Assembly (NCBI RefSeq): GCF_002102345.1
Contig: NZ_LQPP01000074.1
Location: 1 to 64,000, forward strand
Direction: 5' to 3'
DNA from: Mycolicibacterium peregrinum
GTDB taxonomy: Bacteria > Actinomycetota > Actinomycetes > Mycobacteriales > Mycobacteriaceae
Length of the DNA stretch: 64,000 bases
Numbering within the stretch: the stretch's first letter is position 1; each line of letters begins with the position of its first letter. Shown piece by piece: positions 25,087 through 35,700 of the stretch. Position numbers and translations under genes: made by a program. A model generated the notes under the pieces. It did no database searches, was not told where the DNA came from, and saw only the letters and a program-made list of their open reading frames with translations.

Positions 25087-26124
25087 GTGACCTACGACCC
25101 GGGACGTCGCGGGGGTGGCCGTGTCCCGGCGCTGCGCAACGAGTGGCGGGAGCCGCTACGCGCTCAGCGAGATCCGATTGCCTCCGATTCAGGACGAGCC
25201 AGATCCAACCGCGACGACCACCAGCAATGGCGTAAGCAGACGTGGATCGGCCGCTTCGTGTCCACGTACGGCTGGCGCGCGTATGCGCTGCCGGTCCTGA
25301 TCGTGCTGACTGTGGTGGTCATGTACCAGACGATCACCGGCACCAGCGCGCCGCACTCCGCGCAGGAAGAGGAGGGCCCGGTTCAGGGCCCGCCCACGAT
25401 CGATGTGGCCAGCACGTCGATCATCGGCGCGCCGCCCAAGGGTCTGACCCAGTTCGACGCGAACCTGCCCACCGGGATCCTGCCGGCGGGCGGTGTTTTC
25501 ACCGAGAACGGGGCGAAGACCTGGCGGATCGTGCCGGGCACCACCCCCAAGATCGGTGAGGGCACCACCAAATCGGTCACCTACACCGTCGAGGTCGAGG
25601 ACGGCGTGGACACCACGTCCTTCGGAGGCGACGAGGGCTTCGCCCGGATGGTCACCGAGACCCTGGCCAACCCGAAGAGCTGGACGCACAACGGCCTGTT
25701 CGCCTTCACTCGGGTAGATGCGAGCAGCGGCGTCGAACCCGATTTCCGGGTGTCGCTGACCTCGCCGATGACTGTGCGGGAGGGCTGCGGCTACGACATC
25801 GAGCTGGAATCGTCCTGCTACAACCCGTCCTACGACGGGAATCAGCCCAGGGTGTTCGTCAACGAGGCCCGCTGGGTGCGCGGTGCGGTGCCGTTCCAGG
25901 GGGACATCGGCTCCTACCGGCAGTATCTGATCAACCATGAGGTTGGTCACGCCATCGGCTACCAGCGGCATGAGGCCTGCGAGGCCAACGGGAAGCTGGC
26001 ACCGATCATGATGCAGCAGACGTTCTCGACCTCGAACGACGACGCGGCCAAGTTCGACCCGGGAACCGTCAAGGCCGATGGTTTGACCTGCAAGTTCAAT
26101 CCCTGGCCGTATCCGATCGCCTGA
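25087..26124 (+). CDS. Membrane-anchored DUF3152 zinc protease (Rv3207c counterpart)
   Basis: A 345-residue protein. A charged cytoplasmic N-terminus leads to a membrane helix at about 67-82 (YALPVLIVLTVVVMYQ), then an extracytoplasmic domain. The metzincin-like motif HEVGHAIGYQRH (HExxHxxGxxxH) near residue 283 marks it as a zinc endopeptidase, followed by PIMMQQT (a Met-turn). Paired cysteines sit at EGCGYD, SSCYNP, EACEAN and LTCKF. A CATTCT hexamer 6 nt before the GTG hints at a leaderless start. Confidence 0.88.
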   Translation: MTYDPGRRGGGRVPALRNEWREPLRAQRDPIASDSGRARSNRDDHQQWRKQTWIGRFVSTYGWRAYALPVLIVLTVVVMYQTITGTSAPHSAQEEEGPVQGPPTIDVASTSIIGAPPKGLTQFDANLPTGILPAGGVFTENGAKTWRIVPGTTPKIGEGTTKSVTYTVEVEDGVDTTSFGGDEGFARMVTETLANPKSWTHNGLFAFTRVDASSGVEPDFRVSLTSPMTVREGCGYDIELESSCYNPSYDGNQPRVFVNEARWVRGAVPFQGDIGSYRQYLINHEVGHAIGYQRHEACEANGKLAPIMMQQTFSTSNDDAAKFDPGTVKADGLTCKFNPWPYPIA

Positions 26125-26300
26125 CCACTGCAGTTGAGGCGGGTTTTGCCGCGGCGGAACGGGCATCGACATCTGCGGCTGGACGTGCGGTGGGTGCGAT
26201 CGCGGTGGGCGGGGCACGGGAAGCATCGGCACCGGATTACCGTTGTGGGTACGAGCAGCTGGGACGATGAACTGATCATCTGAAACTGAGGAGACATCCG

Positions 26301-27491
26301 GTGTCCGCGAATTTGGACGTGTCGTTACCGCCGTTGGTCGAGCCGGCCGCCGAGCTGACGCGCGAAGAAGTGACGCGCTACAGCCGGCACCTGATCATTC
26401 CGGATGTCGGCGTGATCGGGCAGAAGCGGCTGAAGAACGCCAAGGTGCTGGTGATCGGGGCCGGTGGGCTCGGTTCACCGACACTGCTGTACCTGGCCGC
26501 GGCCGGGGTGGGCACCATCGGCATCGTCGAGTTCGACGTCGTCGACGAGTCCAACCTGCAGCGCCAGATCATCCACGGTCAGTCCGACATCGGGCGGTCC
26601 AAGGCACAGAGCGCCAGGGATTCGGTTCTGGAGATCAACCCGCTGGTGACGGTGAATCTGCACGAGTTCCGGCTGGAACCCGACAATGCGGTGGAGCTGT
26701 TCAGCCAGTACGACCTGATCCTCGACGGCACCGACAACTTCGCCACCCGCTACCTGGTCAACGATGCAGCGGTGCTGGCAGGCAAGCCCTATGTGTGGGG
26801 TTCGATCTACCGGTTCGAGGGCCAGGTGTCGGTGTTCTGGGAGGATGCTCCCGACGGCCTGGGGCTGAACTACCGCGACCTCTATCCCGAGCCACCGCCA
26901 CCGGGGATGGTGCCCTCGTGCGCCGAAGGCGGCGTGCTGGGCATCTTGTGCGCCTCGATCGCGTCGGTGATGGGCACCGAGGCAATCAAGCTCATCACCG
27001 GTATCGGCGAGCCACTGCTGGGCCGGCTGATGGTCTATGACGCGCTGGACATGACCTACCGCACCATCCGGATCCGCAAGGACCCGGCGACTCCCAAGAT
27101 CACCGAGTTGATCGATTACGAGGCGTTCTGCGGCGTGGTCTCGGACGCCGCTGCGGAGGCCGCTGCCGGGTCGACAGTCACCCCGCTGGAGCTCAAGGAG
27201 CTCATCGACTCCGGGAAACCGTTGGCGCTGATCGATGTCCGCGAGCCTGTCGAATGGGATATCAATCACATCGAGGGTGCCGAGCTCATCCCGAAGCCGA
27301 CGTTCGAGTCGGGTGACGCACTGGCCAAGCTTCCGGTGGACCGGACACCGGTGCTGTACTGCAAGACCGGGATCCGATCCGCCGAGGTGCTCGCCATCGT
27401 CAAGAAGGCCGGTTTCTCCGACGCAGTGCATCTGCAGGGCGGAATTGTGGCCTGGGCCAAGCAACTCGAGCCCGACATGGTGATGTACTGA
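26301..27491 (+). CDS. moeZ: Adenylyltransferase/sulfurtransferase MoeZ
   Basis: A 396-residue two-domain enzyme. The N-terminal E1-like ThiF/MoeB domain has VLVIGAGGLGSPTLLYLAAAGVG (ATP site), DVVDESNLQRQIIH and LDGTDNFATRYLVND. The C-terminal rhodanese domain (about 300-390) has the active cysteine C354 in YCKTGIRSAE. It adenylates and thiocarboxylates small sulfur carriers, such as MoaD- or CysO-type proteins, for molybdopterin and cysteine synthesis. The GTG at 26301 follows GAGGAG. It matches Rv3206c in length. Confidence 0.94.
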   Translation: MSANLDVSLPPLVEPAAELTREEVTRYSRHLIIPDVGVIGQKRLKNAKVLVIGAGGLGSPTLLYLAAAGVGTIGIVEFDVVDESNLQRQIIHGQSDIGRSKAQSARDSVLEINPLVTVNLHEFRLEPDNAVELFSQYDLILDGTDNFATRYLVNDAAVLAGKPYVWGSIYRFEGQVSVFWEDAPDGLGLNYRDLYPEPPPPGMVPSCAEGGVLGILCASIASVMGTEAIKLITGIGEPLLGRLMVYDALDMTYRTIRIRKDPATPKITELIDYEAFCGVVSDAAAEAAAGSTVTPLELKELIDSGKPLALIDVREPVEWDINHIEGAELIPKPTFESGDALAKLPVDRTPVLYCKTGIRSAEVLAIVKKAGFSDAVHLQGGIVAWAKQLEPDMVMY

Positions 27492-27515
27492 CCGCTGGTT
27501 TGCCGGTCAACACCT

Positions 27516-27521
27516 TAGGCT
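27516..27521 (+). promoter_or_regulatory. -10 hexamer TAGGCT, leaderless start of the kinase-like gene
   Basis: TAGGCT, then GAGGTT (6 nt), then the GTG at 27528: the exact leaderless spacing. Confidence 0.5.
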
Positions 27522-27527
27522 GAGGTT

Positions 27528-28382
27528 GTGAGTGTGGAACGGCCGCCGGAACATGTGCTGGCGGCGTTCGGCCTGTCCGGGGTGCGCCCGGTACCGCTCG
27601 GCTCGGGCTGGGAGGGGGGCTGGCGCTGCGGCGAGGTTGTGATGTCGATGGTGCCCGAGCATGCCCGTGCGGCGTGGTCGGCCAAGGTTCGGGAATCGCT
27701 GTTCATCGACGGCGTGCGGCTGGCCCGCCCGGTCCGGTCGACGGACGGCCGCTACGTGGTCGCCGGGTGGCGTGCCGACACCTTCGTCGCCGGAACTCCC
27801 GAGCCCCGTCACGACGAGGTGGTGTCGGCCGCAGTGCGATTGCACGAGGCGACCGCGAAACTGGAGCGGCCGCGCTTCCTGACCCAACCGCCCGTCGCGC
27901 CATGGGCCGATGTCGACGTGTTCATCGCCGCCGACCGGGCGGCCTGGGAGGACCGGCCGCTGCATTCGTTGCCGCCCGGCGCGAGGGTCTCGCCCGGTTC
28001 ATCGGACGGTCAGCGCTCGGTCGAACTGATCAATCAGTTGGCCGGCCTGCGCAGGCCGACCAAGAGCTCCAGTCAACTGGTCCACGGTGACCTTTACGGC
28101 ACAGTGCTTTTCGCCGGGACGGCCGCGCCCGGAATCACCGACATCACCCCGTACTGGCGCCCTGCCCCGTGGGCTGCGGGTGTCGTGGTGATCGACGCTC
28201 TGTCCTGGGGCGACGCCGACGACGGGCTGGTCGAGCGGTGGCAATCGCTGCCCGAATGGCCGCAGATGTTGTTGCGGGCATTGATGTTCCGCCTCGCTGT
28301 TCACGCGCTGCACCCGCGGTCCACCGCCGCGGCCTTCCCGGGCCTGGCCCGCACTGCCTCGCTGGTCCGGCTGATCCTGTAA
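27528..28382 (+). CDS. TIGR02569-type aminoglycoside-phosphotransferase-like protein (Rv3205c counterpart)
   Basis: A 284-residue protein. LVHGDLYGTVLFAG followed by ITDITPYWRPAPWAAGVVVIDALSWG resembles the HGDLxxxN and D-containing catalytic loops of the APH/choline kinase fold, though the asparagine is a threonine and the usual kinase N-lobe motifs are weak. It may be a degenerate kinase. Its last 82 bp overlap the convergent alkyltransferase-like gene. Confidence 0.75.
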   Translation: MSVERPPEHVLAAFGLSGVRPVPLGSGWEGGWRCGEVVMSMVPEHARAAWSAKVRESLFIDGVRLARPVRSTDGRYVVAGWRADTFVAGTPEPRHDEVVSAAVRLHEATAKLERPRFLTQPPVAPWADVDVFIAADRAAWEDRPLHSLPPGARVSPGSSDGQRSVELINQLAGLRRPTKSSSQLVHGDLYGTVLFAGTAAPGITDITPYWRPAPWAAGVVVIDALSWGDADDGLVERWQSLPEWPQMLLRALMFRLAVHALHPRSTAAAFPGLARTASLVRLIL

Positions 28383-28693
28383 TCCGCCTGCCCCGGCCAG
28401 AACCGGTGGCGGTACTCGGCCAGCCGGACCCGCCCGTCGACGGCCAGCACTCCTTCGGCGCGCAGCCGCTCCAACTGCCGGGTGGCCAGGTGCGGCGCCG
28501 GGCGTCCCGATGCCGGGATCACCCGGTGCCAGGGCAGGTCCGAGGAGTCGGTCCGCATGATCCAACCGACGATCCGGGGACTGGAAAGCTCTGCGGCATC
28601 GGCGATGTCGCCGTACGTGCACACGCGGCCCGACGGGATCGCGGCGACGAGTGCACGCACGGTTTCCACCTGTTCCTCGGTGACGGCCGGCAC
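28301..28693 (-). CDS. Alkyltransferase-like (ATL) DNA-damage recognition protein (Rv3204 counterpart)
   Basis: A 130-residue MGMT-fold protein. The active-site PCHR of methyltransferases is PWHR here (LPWHRVIPASGRPAPH), the mark of ATL proteins, which bind O6-alkylguanine and hand it to nucleotide excision repair without removing the alkyl group. VCTYGDIADAA and the arginine finger region are present. The family core ends near residue 103; the last 27 residues run into the 3' end of the convergent gene and are probably a read-on tail. The GTG start lies one base beyond the lipV stop. Confidence 0.85.
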   Translation of the reverse strand: MPAVTEEQVETVRALVAAIPSGRVCTYGDIADAAELSSPRIVGWIMRTDSSDLPWHRVIPASGRPAPHLATRQLERLRAEGVLAVDGRVRLAEYRHRFWPGQADYRISRTSEAVRARPGKAAAVDRGCSA

Positions 28694-28694
28694 G

Positions 28695-29468
28695 TCAGCC
28701 CAGTTGCTCGAGGATCAGCTTCGCGGTCTCGGCGGGCTTGGCCTGGGCCACCATGTGATCGCAGTCCCAATCCAGCAGCGTGAAATCCGGGCCCAGTTGT
28801 GCACTGAGCGCGGCGATGAGACCGTCCCGCGCATACGGTGGGCTCGTGCGGGTGGCGCGGACCAGCACCGTGGGTGTGCCCTTGCGCGGCAGCGCAACCG
28901 GGCGGGCCAGCTCGCTCCAATACGACATCATCGCCGGGATGCTGATCCGCCACCCGTAGTGACCGCCGGGTAGTTCGACGAGGTGCTCGTCGAGGTCACG
29001 GTCCAACTCCTCGGGTGCTACCTCGCCCCACGAACCGTTGGCCTTCTCCGCGCGCGCCTCGGCGCGGTCGGGATAGTCGGGCGAGGCCAGCATGGAATCG
29101 GCGATGTCACGCATCCACCCGCCGTCGAGTTCGACCGCGGGGTCCAACAGCACCAGCCCGCTGACCAGATCAGGATGTGCGGCAGCCAGATTGAGGGCCA
29201 CCGCACCGCCGAACGAATGCCCGGCCACCAGCGTCGGGCCGTCCAACAGCGACGCCAGGGCCTCGACATTGGCGTCGAGCGTCCACGGGGCGGCCCACGA
29301 TGAGCGCCCATGCCCGAGCAGATCCGGCGCCAGCACGGCCACCTCGGGTAGGTGCTGTTCGGCCAGTGTCTTCCAGCGTTCGCCGTGCCCGGTCAACCCG
29401 TGGATGAGCAACAGGCGGGCCGGATCGGCGGGACCGTAACGGTGGACGTGCAACTTCTCGGCTGACAT
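28695..29468 (-). CDS. lipV: Alpha/beta hydrolase LipV
   Basis: A 257-residue alpha/beta hydrolase. The nucleophile serine is in GHSFGG, the oxyanion strand in LLIHGLTGHGERW, an acid follows PDLLGHGRS, and the catalytic histidine is in DCDHMV near the C-terminus. It corresponds to M. tuberculosis LipV (Rv3203). Cytoplasmic; no signal peptide. It is followed by the ATL gene after one base, so they form one operon. Confidence 0.9.
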   Translation of the reverse strand: MSAEKLHVHRYGPADPARLLLIHGLTGHGERWKTLAEQHLPEVAVLAPDLLGHGRSSWAAPWTLDANVEALASLLDGPTLVAGHSFGGAVALNLAAAHPDLVSGLVLLDPAVELDGGWMRDIADSMLASPDYPDRAEARAEKANGSWGEVAPEELDRDLDEHLVELPGGHYGWRISIPAMMSYWSELARPVALPRKGTPTVLVRATRTSPPYARDGLIAALSAQLGPDFTLLDWDCDHMVAQAKPAETAKLILEQLG

Positions 29469-29547
29469 TCGTTCATGCTGCCAGGAGTCGCGGCTCCGCT
29501 ACTTGTCGGGCCGCTACTTGTCGGTCCCGTCTGGTGTCATCTCCTCC

Positions 29548-32500
29548 ATGACCACACACCACATCGAACCGGCATTGACCGGCACCGAGCTGCTGGTACC
29601 AGGGCGCGGTGGTGTGGTGCGGGTGTTGGGCGGGCCGGGCACCGGCAAGAGCTCGCTGCTGATCCACACGGCGGTCGAGCACATCGCGGCAGGCACCGAT
29701 CCGGAGTCGGTGCTGTTGCTGACCGGTTCGGCCCGGTTGCGGGGTGAGGCCAGGGCCGCCATCACCGCCAGCCTGCTCGGCGCGGGCACGCACGGTGTCG
29801 TGCGGGAACCGATGGTGCGCACCGTGCATTCGTATGCGTTCGCGCTGCTGCGGCTGGCGGCTCAGCGCAACGGTGATCCGCCGCCGCGCCTGATCACCAC
29901 CGCCGAACAGGACGGCATCATCCGGGAACTGCTGGCCGGAGATATCGAGGACGGCGCGGATTCCCTGGTGGGCTGGCCCGAGCAGCTGTGGCCCGCGCTG
30001 AGTACCGCAGGCTTCGCCACCGAGCTGCGTGATCTGATGGCCCGCTGCACCGAGCGCGGCGTGGATCCGCGTGCCCTGCAGCGGCTGGGCCGTTCGGCGG
30101 GACGCCCGGAATGGTTGGCGGCGGGCCGGTTTGCCCAGGCCTACGAGCAGATCATGTTGTTGCGGTCGGCCGTCGGGATGGCCGCACCGCAGGCCACGGT
30201 CCCCGCGCTGGGGGCGGCCGAACTGGTCGGTGCGGCGTTGGAGGCGCTCGGGACCGACGCGGATCTGCTGGCCGCCGAGCGGGCGCGGATCAGCCTGCTG
30301 CTGGTCGACGACGCCCAACACCTCGACCCGCAGGCCGCGTTGTTGGTGCGGGTGCTGGCCGCCGGGGCGGGCTTGACCGTCATCGCGGGCGACCCGGACC
30401 AGACGGTGTTCTCCTATCGCGGCGCCGATCCGGTGCTGTTGAGCGACCATGGCGGGGAGGATGCCCCGGCGATCATCCTCACCCAGTCGCGCCGCTGCGC
30501 CCCCGCGGTCGCTGCGGCGATCTCGGGTATCGCCCGCCGGCTGCCCGGGGTGGGCGCCGGGCGCGCGATGGAAGGCAACCCGGAGCATGGACAGGGTGCG
30601 GTGACGATGCGGTTGGCGGCCACGCCGCATGCCGAGAACGCCTACATCGCCGACGCACTGCGCCGTGCTCATCTGGTGGACGGGGTGCCCTGGTCCGAGA
30701 TGGCGGTGGTGGTGCGTTCGGTTCCGCGGGTGGGCGCGGCACTGGCGCGGGCACTGAGCGGCGCCGGGGTGCCGGTGCACGCCACAGGCGCCGATCTGGG
30801 GCTGGCCCAGCGGCCTGCGGTCGCGGCCCTGCTGGCGGTGTTGGAGGTGACGGCAGCCGGGAGACTCGACGGCGACAGCGCGCTCAACCTGCTCACCGGA
30901 CCGATCGGACGCGTCGACCCGGTGACCCTGCGGCAGCTGCGACGGGCGCTGCGCCGTGCCGATGGTTCCACGCCACCAAGGGATTTCACCGATCTGCTCG
31001 TTGCCGCGATCGACACGGAGCCGGCCGGGTTGTCGGCCGAACACGTCAAGCCGCTGCGCCGGCTGCGGTCGGTGCTGGCCGCCGCCCGTCGCAGCCGGCG
31101 GGACGGCGCCGATCCGCGCCACACCCTGTGGCAGGCCTGGAACGCCTGCCGGTTGCAGCCGCGCTGGTTGGCCGCCAGTGAGCGGGGCGGCACGATCGGC
31201 GCCCAGGCCGACCGTGACCTGGACGCAGTGACCACGCTGTTCGATGTGGCCGATCAATATGTGAGCCGCACGGCGGGGGCATCACTGCGTGGGCTGGTGG
31301 ACCATGTGGCGACCTTGGGCTCGTCGATGTCGGCCTCGGATTCGAACGCCAGGCCCGACGCGGTCTCGGTGCTCAGCGCACACGCCGCACTCGGCCGTGA
31401 ATGGGACTTCGTGGTGATCGCCGGAGTGCAGGAAGGACTGTGGCCCAATACTATTCCGCGCGGCGGGATCCTGGGTACGCAGAATCTGGTGGATGTGCTC
31501 GACGGGGTGGCCGCGCCCGATGACCGCGCGGTGTCGACCCGGGCCCCCCTGCTCGCCGAGGAACGGCGGCTGTTGATGGCAGCGATGGGGCGGGCCCGGA
31601 CCCGGCTGCTGGTGACCGCGGTCGACAGCGATGGCGGGGACGAATCGCTGCTGCCTTCACCGTTCTGTGCCGAACTGGCCGAGGTGGCAACGGAATCCGT
31701 GCCGCTTCCGCCATTGGCCGCCCCGCGGGTGCTGCTGCCGTCGGCGGTGGTCGGCCGGCTGCGGGCTGTCGTGTGCGCGCCGGAAGGCGCCGTCGACGAC
31801 GAGTCCAGGTCCTGCGCGGCAACCCAATTGGCCCGGCTGGCCGCAGCCGGGGTGCCGGGCGCGGATCCTTCGCAATGGCACACCATGACGGCGTTGTCCA
31901 CCGAGGAGCCGTTGTGGTCTGAGACCGATGGCGTGGCGCCTGAGGTTGTGTTGTCGCCGTCCACGCTGCAGATGCTCACCGACTGCCCGCTGCGCTGGCT
32001 GCTGGAGCGCCACGGCGGCAGTGACGGGCGCGACGTGCGTTCGACGGTCGGGTCGTTGCTGCATGCACTGGTCGCCGACTCCGGAAAGACCGAGAGCCAG
32101 CTGGTCAACGACCTGGAAAAGGTCTGGGAGGACCTGCCTTTCGAGGCGAGGTGGTACTCGGACAACGAGTTGTCCCGTCACCGGGAGATGCTGGAAACCT
32201 TCACCCGCTGGCGCGCGGACTCCCGGGCACAGCTGACCGAGGTGGCGACCGAGATCGATGTCGAGGGCGTGCTCGTCGAACCGGGGCCCGACGGGCCGGG
32301 CGTTCGGGTGCGGGGCCGGCTGGACCGGCTGGAGCGGGACCAGGCGGATCGGCTCGTCGTGGTCGACCTCAAGACCGGTAAGAGTCCGGTCACCAAGGAC
32401 GATGCGCAGAAGCACGCCCAGCTGGCCACGTATCAGCTGGCGGTGGCCGCGGGATTGCTGCCGCAGGGGGATCAGCCGGGCGGGGGCCGGTTGGTATACC

Positions 32501-32703
32501 TGGGCAAGGCAGGCGCGGCGGGCGCCACCGAACGCGAACAGGATCCGATGACTCCAGACACTCGCGCCGATTGGTTGGGCACGGTCAGCAGTGCGGCTGC
32601 GGCCACCGCCGGCCCGCAGTTCGTGGCCCGGGTCAACGACGGTTGCGCGAACTGCCCGGTGCGTTCGTCGTGCCCGGCCCAGGCTGCGGGGGACCGGTCA
32701 TGA
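29548..32703 (+). CDS. adnA: AdnA subunit of the AdnAB helicase-nuclease
   Basis: A 1051-residue UvrD-like motor fused to a RecB/Cas4-type nuclease. Walker A is GGPGTGKSS near residue 28; SLLLVDDAQHLDPQA is the motif II region. The nuclease has VVVDLKTGKSP (D and K of the active site) and a four-cysteine iron-sulfur staple: one cysteine in LTDCPLRWLL and three in CANCPVRSSC. AdnAB is the mycobacterial double-strand-break resection machine. The ATG at 29548 gives the known length. Its stop overlaps adnB by ATGA. Confidence 0.95.
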   Translation: MTTHHIEPALTGTELLVPGRGGVVRVLGGPGTGKSSLLIHTAVEHIAAGTDPESVLLLTGSARLRGEARAAITASLLGAGTHGVVREPMVRTVHSYAFALLRLAAQRNGDPPPRLITTAEQDGIIRELLAGDIEDGADSLVGWPEQLWPALSTAGFATELRDLMARCTERGVDPRALQRLGRSAGRPEWLAAGRFAQAYEQIMLLRSAVGMAAPQATVPALGAAELVGAALEALGTDADLLAAERARISLLLVDDAQHLDPQAALLVRVLAAGAGLTVIAGDPDQTVFSYRGADPVLLSDHGGEDAPAIILTQSRRCAPAVAAAISGIARRLPGVGAGRAMEGNPEHGQGAVTMRLAATPHAENAYIADALRRAHLVDGVPWSEMAVVVRSVPRVGAALARALSGAGVPVHATGADLGLAQRPAVAALLAVLEVTAAGRLDGDSALNLLTGPIGRVDPVTLRQLRRALRRADGSTPPRDFTDLLVAAIDTEPAGLSAEHVKPLRRLRSVLAAARRSRRDGADPRHTLWQAWNACRLQPRWLAASERGGTIGAQADRDLDAVTTLFDVADQYVSRTAGASLRGLVDHVATLGSSMSASDSNARPDAVSVLSAHAALGREWDFVVIAGVQEGLWPNTIPRGGILGTQNLVDVLDGVAAPDDRAVSTRAPLLAEERRLLMAAMGRARTRLLVTAVDSDGGDESLLPSPFCAELAEVATESVPLPPLAAPRVLLPSAVVGRLRAVVCAPEGAVDDESRSCAATQLARLAAAGVPGADPSQWHTMTALSTEEPLWSETDGVAPEVVLSPSTLQMLTDCPLRWLLERHGGSDGRDVRSTVGSLLHALVADSGKTESQLVNDLEKVWEDLPFEARWYSDNELSRHREMLETFTRWRADSRAQLTEVATEIDVEGVLVEPGPDGPGVRVRGRLDRLERDQADRLVVVDLKTGKSPVTKDDAQKHAQLATYQLAVAAGLLPQGDQPGGGRLVYLGKAGAAGATEREQDPMTPDTRADWLGTVSSAAAATAGPQFVARVNDGCANCPVRSSCPAQAAGDRS

Positions 32704-35700
32704 CGCAATCCACACCGGCCGGCGTGCGCTACAGCCCGGCCGAATTGTCCTCCGCGCTGGGACTGTTCCCGCCGACCGAGGAGCAGGCTGCGGTCATCGC
32801 CGCACCGCCGGGGCCGTTGGTGGTCATCGCGGGCGCGGGCGCCGGTAAGACCGAGACCATGGCGGCCCGGGTCGTCTGGTTGGTGGCCAATGGCTATGCC
32901 ACCCCGTCACAGGTACTGGGCCTGACCTTCACCCGCAAGGCCGCGGGACAGTTGTTGCGCCGGGTACGGACCCGGCTGGCCCGCCTTTCCGGTGCCGGTC
33001 TGGCGCCGGTGTCCGGTGGCGCCGATGAAATCGCCACGGTCAGTACCTATCACGCGTTCGCCGGCACCCTGCTGCGTGAGCACGGGCTGCTGCTCCCGGT
33101 CGAGCCGGACACCCGGCTGCTCAGTGAGACGGAGCTGTGGCAGCTGGCCTTCGACGTGGTGTGTGCGCACCCGGGGGAGTTGGCCATCGAGAAGACACCG
33201 GCCGCTGTCACCGGCATGGTGCTGCGCCTGGCCGGTGCGCTGGCCGAACACCTGGTGGACACCGATCAACTGCGTGATACGCACGTGGAGCTGGAGCGGT
33301 TGGTGCACACGTTGCCTGCCGGGCCTTATCAGCGTGACCGTGGGCCCAGCCAGTGGCTGCTCAAGATGCTGGCCACCCAGACCGAACGCACCGAGCTGGT
33401 GCCGTTGATCGACGCGCTGCACCAGCGGATGCGCGCCGACAAGGTGATGGATTTCGGTATGCAGATGTCCGCGGCGGCGCGGCTGGCCGCGAATTTCCCG
33501 CAGGTCGGTGAGCAACTGCGGCAGCGTTTCCGGGTGGTGCTGCTCGATGAGTACCAGGACACCGGGCACGCGCAGCGGGTGGCGCTGTCCTCGCTGTTCG
33601 GCGGCGGCGTCGACGAAGGTCTGGCGCTGACCGCGGTCGGAGACCCGATCCAGTCGATCTATGGCTGGCGGGGCGCGTCGGCGACCAACCTGCCCCGGTT
33701 CACCACAGACTTTCCGCTGACCGACGGGAGTCCCGCCCCGACGCTGGAACTGCGCACCAGTTGGCGCAACCCGCCGAGTGCCCTGCATCTGGCCAACGCG
33801 GTGTCGGCCGAAGCCCGGCGTCGTTCGGTGACGGTGCACGAACTGCGGCCCAGGCCCGATGCCGAGCCGGGCGCCATCCGGTGTGCGCTGCTCAATGATG
33901 TCGAGTCCGAACGTGATTGGGTCGCAGACCATCTGGCCCGGATCTACCACGGGGCGGTGGCACAGGGGAGGGCGGCGCCGACCGCAGCGGTGCTGGTGCG
34001 GCGTAACGCCGACGCCGCGCCGATGGCCGAGGCGCTCAGCGCGCGCGGGGTACCGGCCGAGGTGGTCGGGGTGGCCGGACTGTTGGCGGTACCCGAGGTG
34101 GCCGATCTGGTCGCGATGCTGCGGCTGGTGGCCGATCCCGCCGCGGGGTCCGCGGTGATGCGGGTGCTGACAGGGCCGCGGTGGCGGTTCGGCGCCCGCG
34201 ACATCGCCGCGCTGTGGCGCCGGGCCAGAGAACTCGACGACCGGCCGGTGGGTGAGCCCAGCGCCGCGGAGATCGTCGCTCAGGCCGCTCCGGATGCGGA
34301 TTCAGCCTGCCTGGCCGACGCGCTCTGCGATCCCGGTGCCGCCGAACACTATTCGCCTGCGGGCTACCAGCGGATCGAGGCGCTGGGGCGTGAGCTGACC
34401 ATGTTGCGGGCACGTCTGAGCCACCCGCTGCCCGAGTTGGTGGCCGAGGTGCGACGGGTGGCAGGGCTGGATGCCGAGGCCCGCGCAGCCCGTCCGGTGG
34501 CGGCGGGTTGGACGGGGACCGAGAACCTCGACACGTTCTGTGATCTGGTCGCCGATTTCGCCGGGCGGTCGGGTGGGTCGGTGCTCGCGCTGCTGGCCTA
34601 CCTGGATGTGGCGACCGAGGTGGAGAATGGCCTGGCACCCGCCGAGTTGACGGTGTCGCACGACCGGGTGCAGATCCTGACCGTGCACGCCGCCAAGGGG
34701 TTGGAATGGCAGGTGGTGGCGGTGCCGCACCTGAGCGGCCGGGTATTCCCGTCGACGGCATCGGCACGGACCTGGCTCACCGACTCGTCGGATCTGCCAC
34801 CGCTGCTGCGCGGTGATCGTGCGACCGAGTCGGAGCTGGGTGTGCCCGTGCTCGACACCTCTGACATCAACGATCGGAAGATCCTGTCGGACAAGATCTC
34901 TGATCACAAGCGCAGCCTCGAACAGCGGCGCATCGACGAGGAGCGCCGGTTGCTCTACGTTGCGATCACCCGCTCGGAGGACACCCTGCTGATCTCCGGG
35001 CATCACTGGGGCGCTACCGAGAGCAAGCCGCGTGGCCCCTCGGAGTTCCTGTGCGAGATCAAGGCCATCGTCGAGGATGCGGCTGCGCAGGGGCAGCCGT
35101 GTGGCGAGATCGAACAGTGGGCTCCCGACCCGTCGGCCGGTGAGGTCAACCCGTTGCGGGACAAGGCTGTCGAAGCGATCTGGCCGGCAGCCCCGGCCAG
35201 GGAGTCCGACGTCGACCGGGGTGCGGCGCTCGTGGCGCAGGTGTTGGCCGACGGCAGCCGGGCGGAACCGGGCTCGGAGCAGACCACTGACACTGGCACT
35301 GACACCGCCGACGACGTCGACGCCGACGCGGAGGGCTGGGCAGCCGATGTCGATGCGCTTCTGGCCGAGCGGGATCGTGCGCCACAGGTCGCTCCGCTTG
35401 AGTTGCCCGGCCAGGTGTCGGTCAGCACCTTGGTGGAGTTGAGCCGTGATCGGGAGGCTGCGTTGCAGCGCCTGCACCGGAGGTTGCCGCAGCGCCCGGA
35501 TCCGCATGCGCTGCTGGGCACCGCGTTTCACGAGTGGGTGCAGCGGTTCTTCCATTCGGAGCGGCTTTTCGACCTCGACGACATCCCCGGTGCGGTGGAC
35601 AGTGACAGCGGACGCGCAAGCGCCGCCGAACTGTCCGAATTGCAGGACGCCTTCGTCATGTCGTCGTGGGCCGCACGCACCCCGATCGAGGTGGAGGTGC

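Noticed and set aside
29473..31257. A 594-codon minus-strand frame opposite adnA
   Set aside because: Composition is Gln/Arg/Gly/His rich without motifs; adnA on the plus strand has all helicase motifs.
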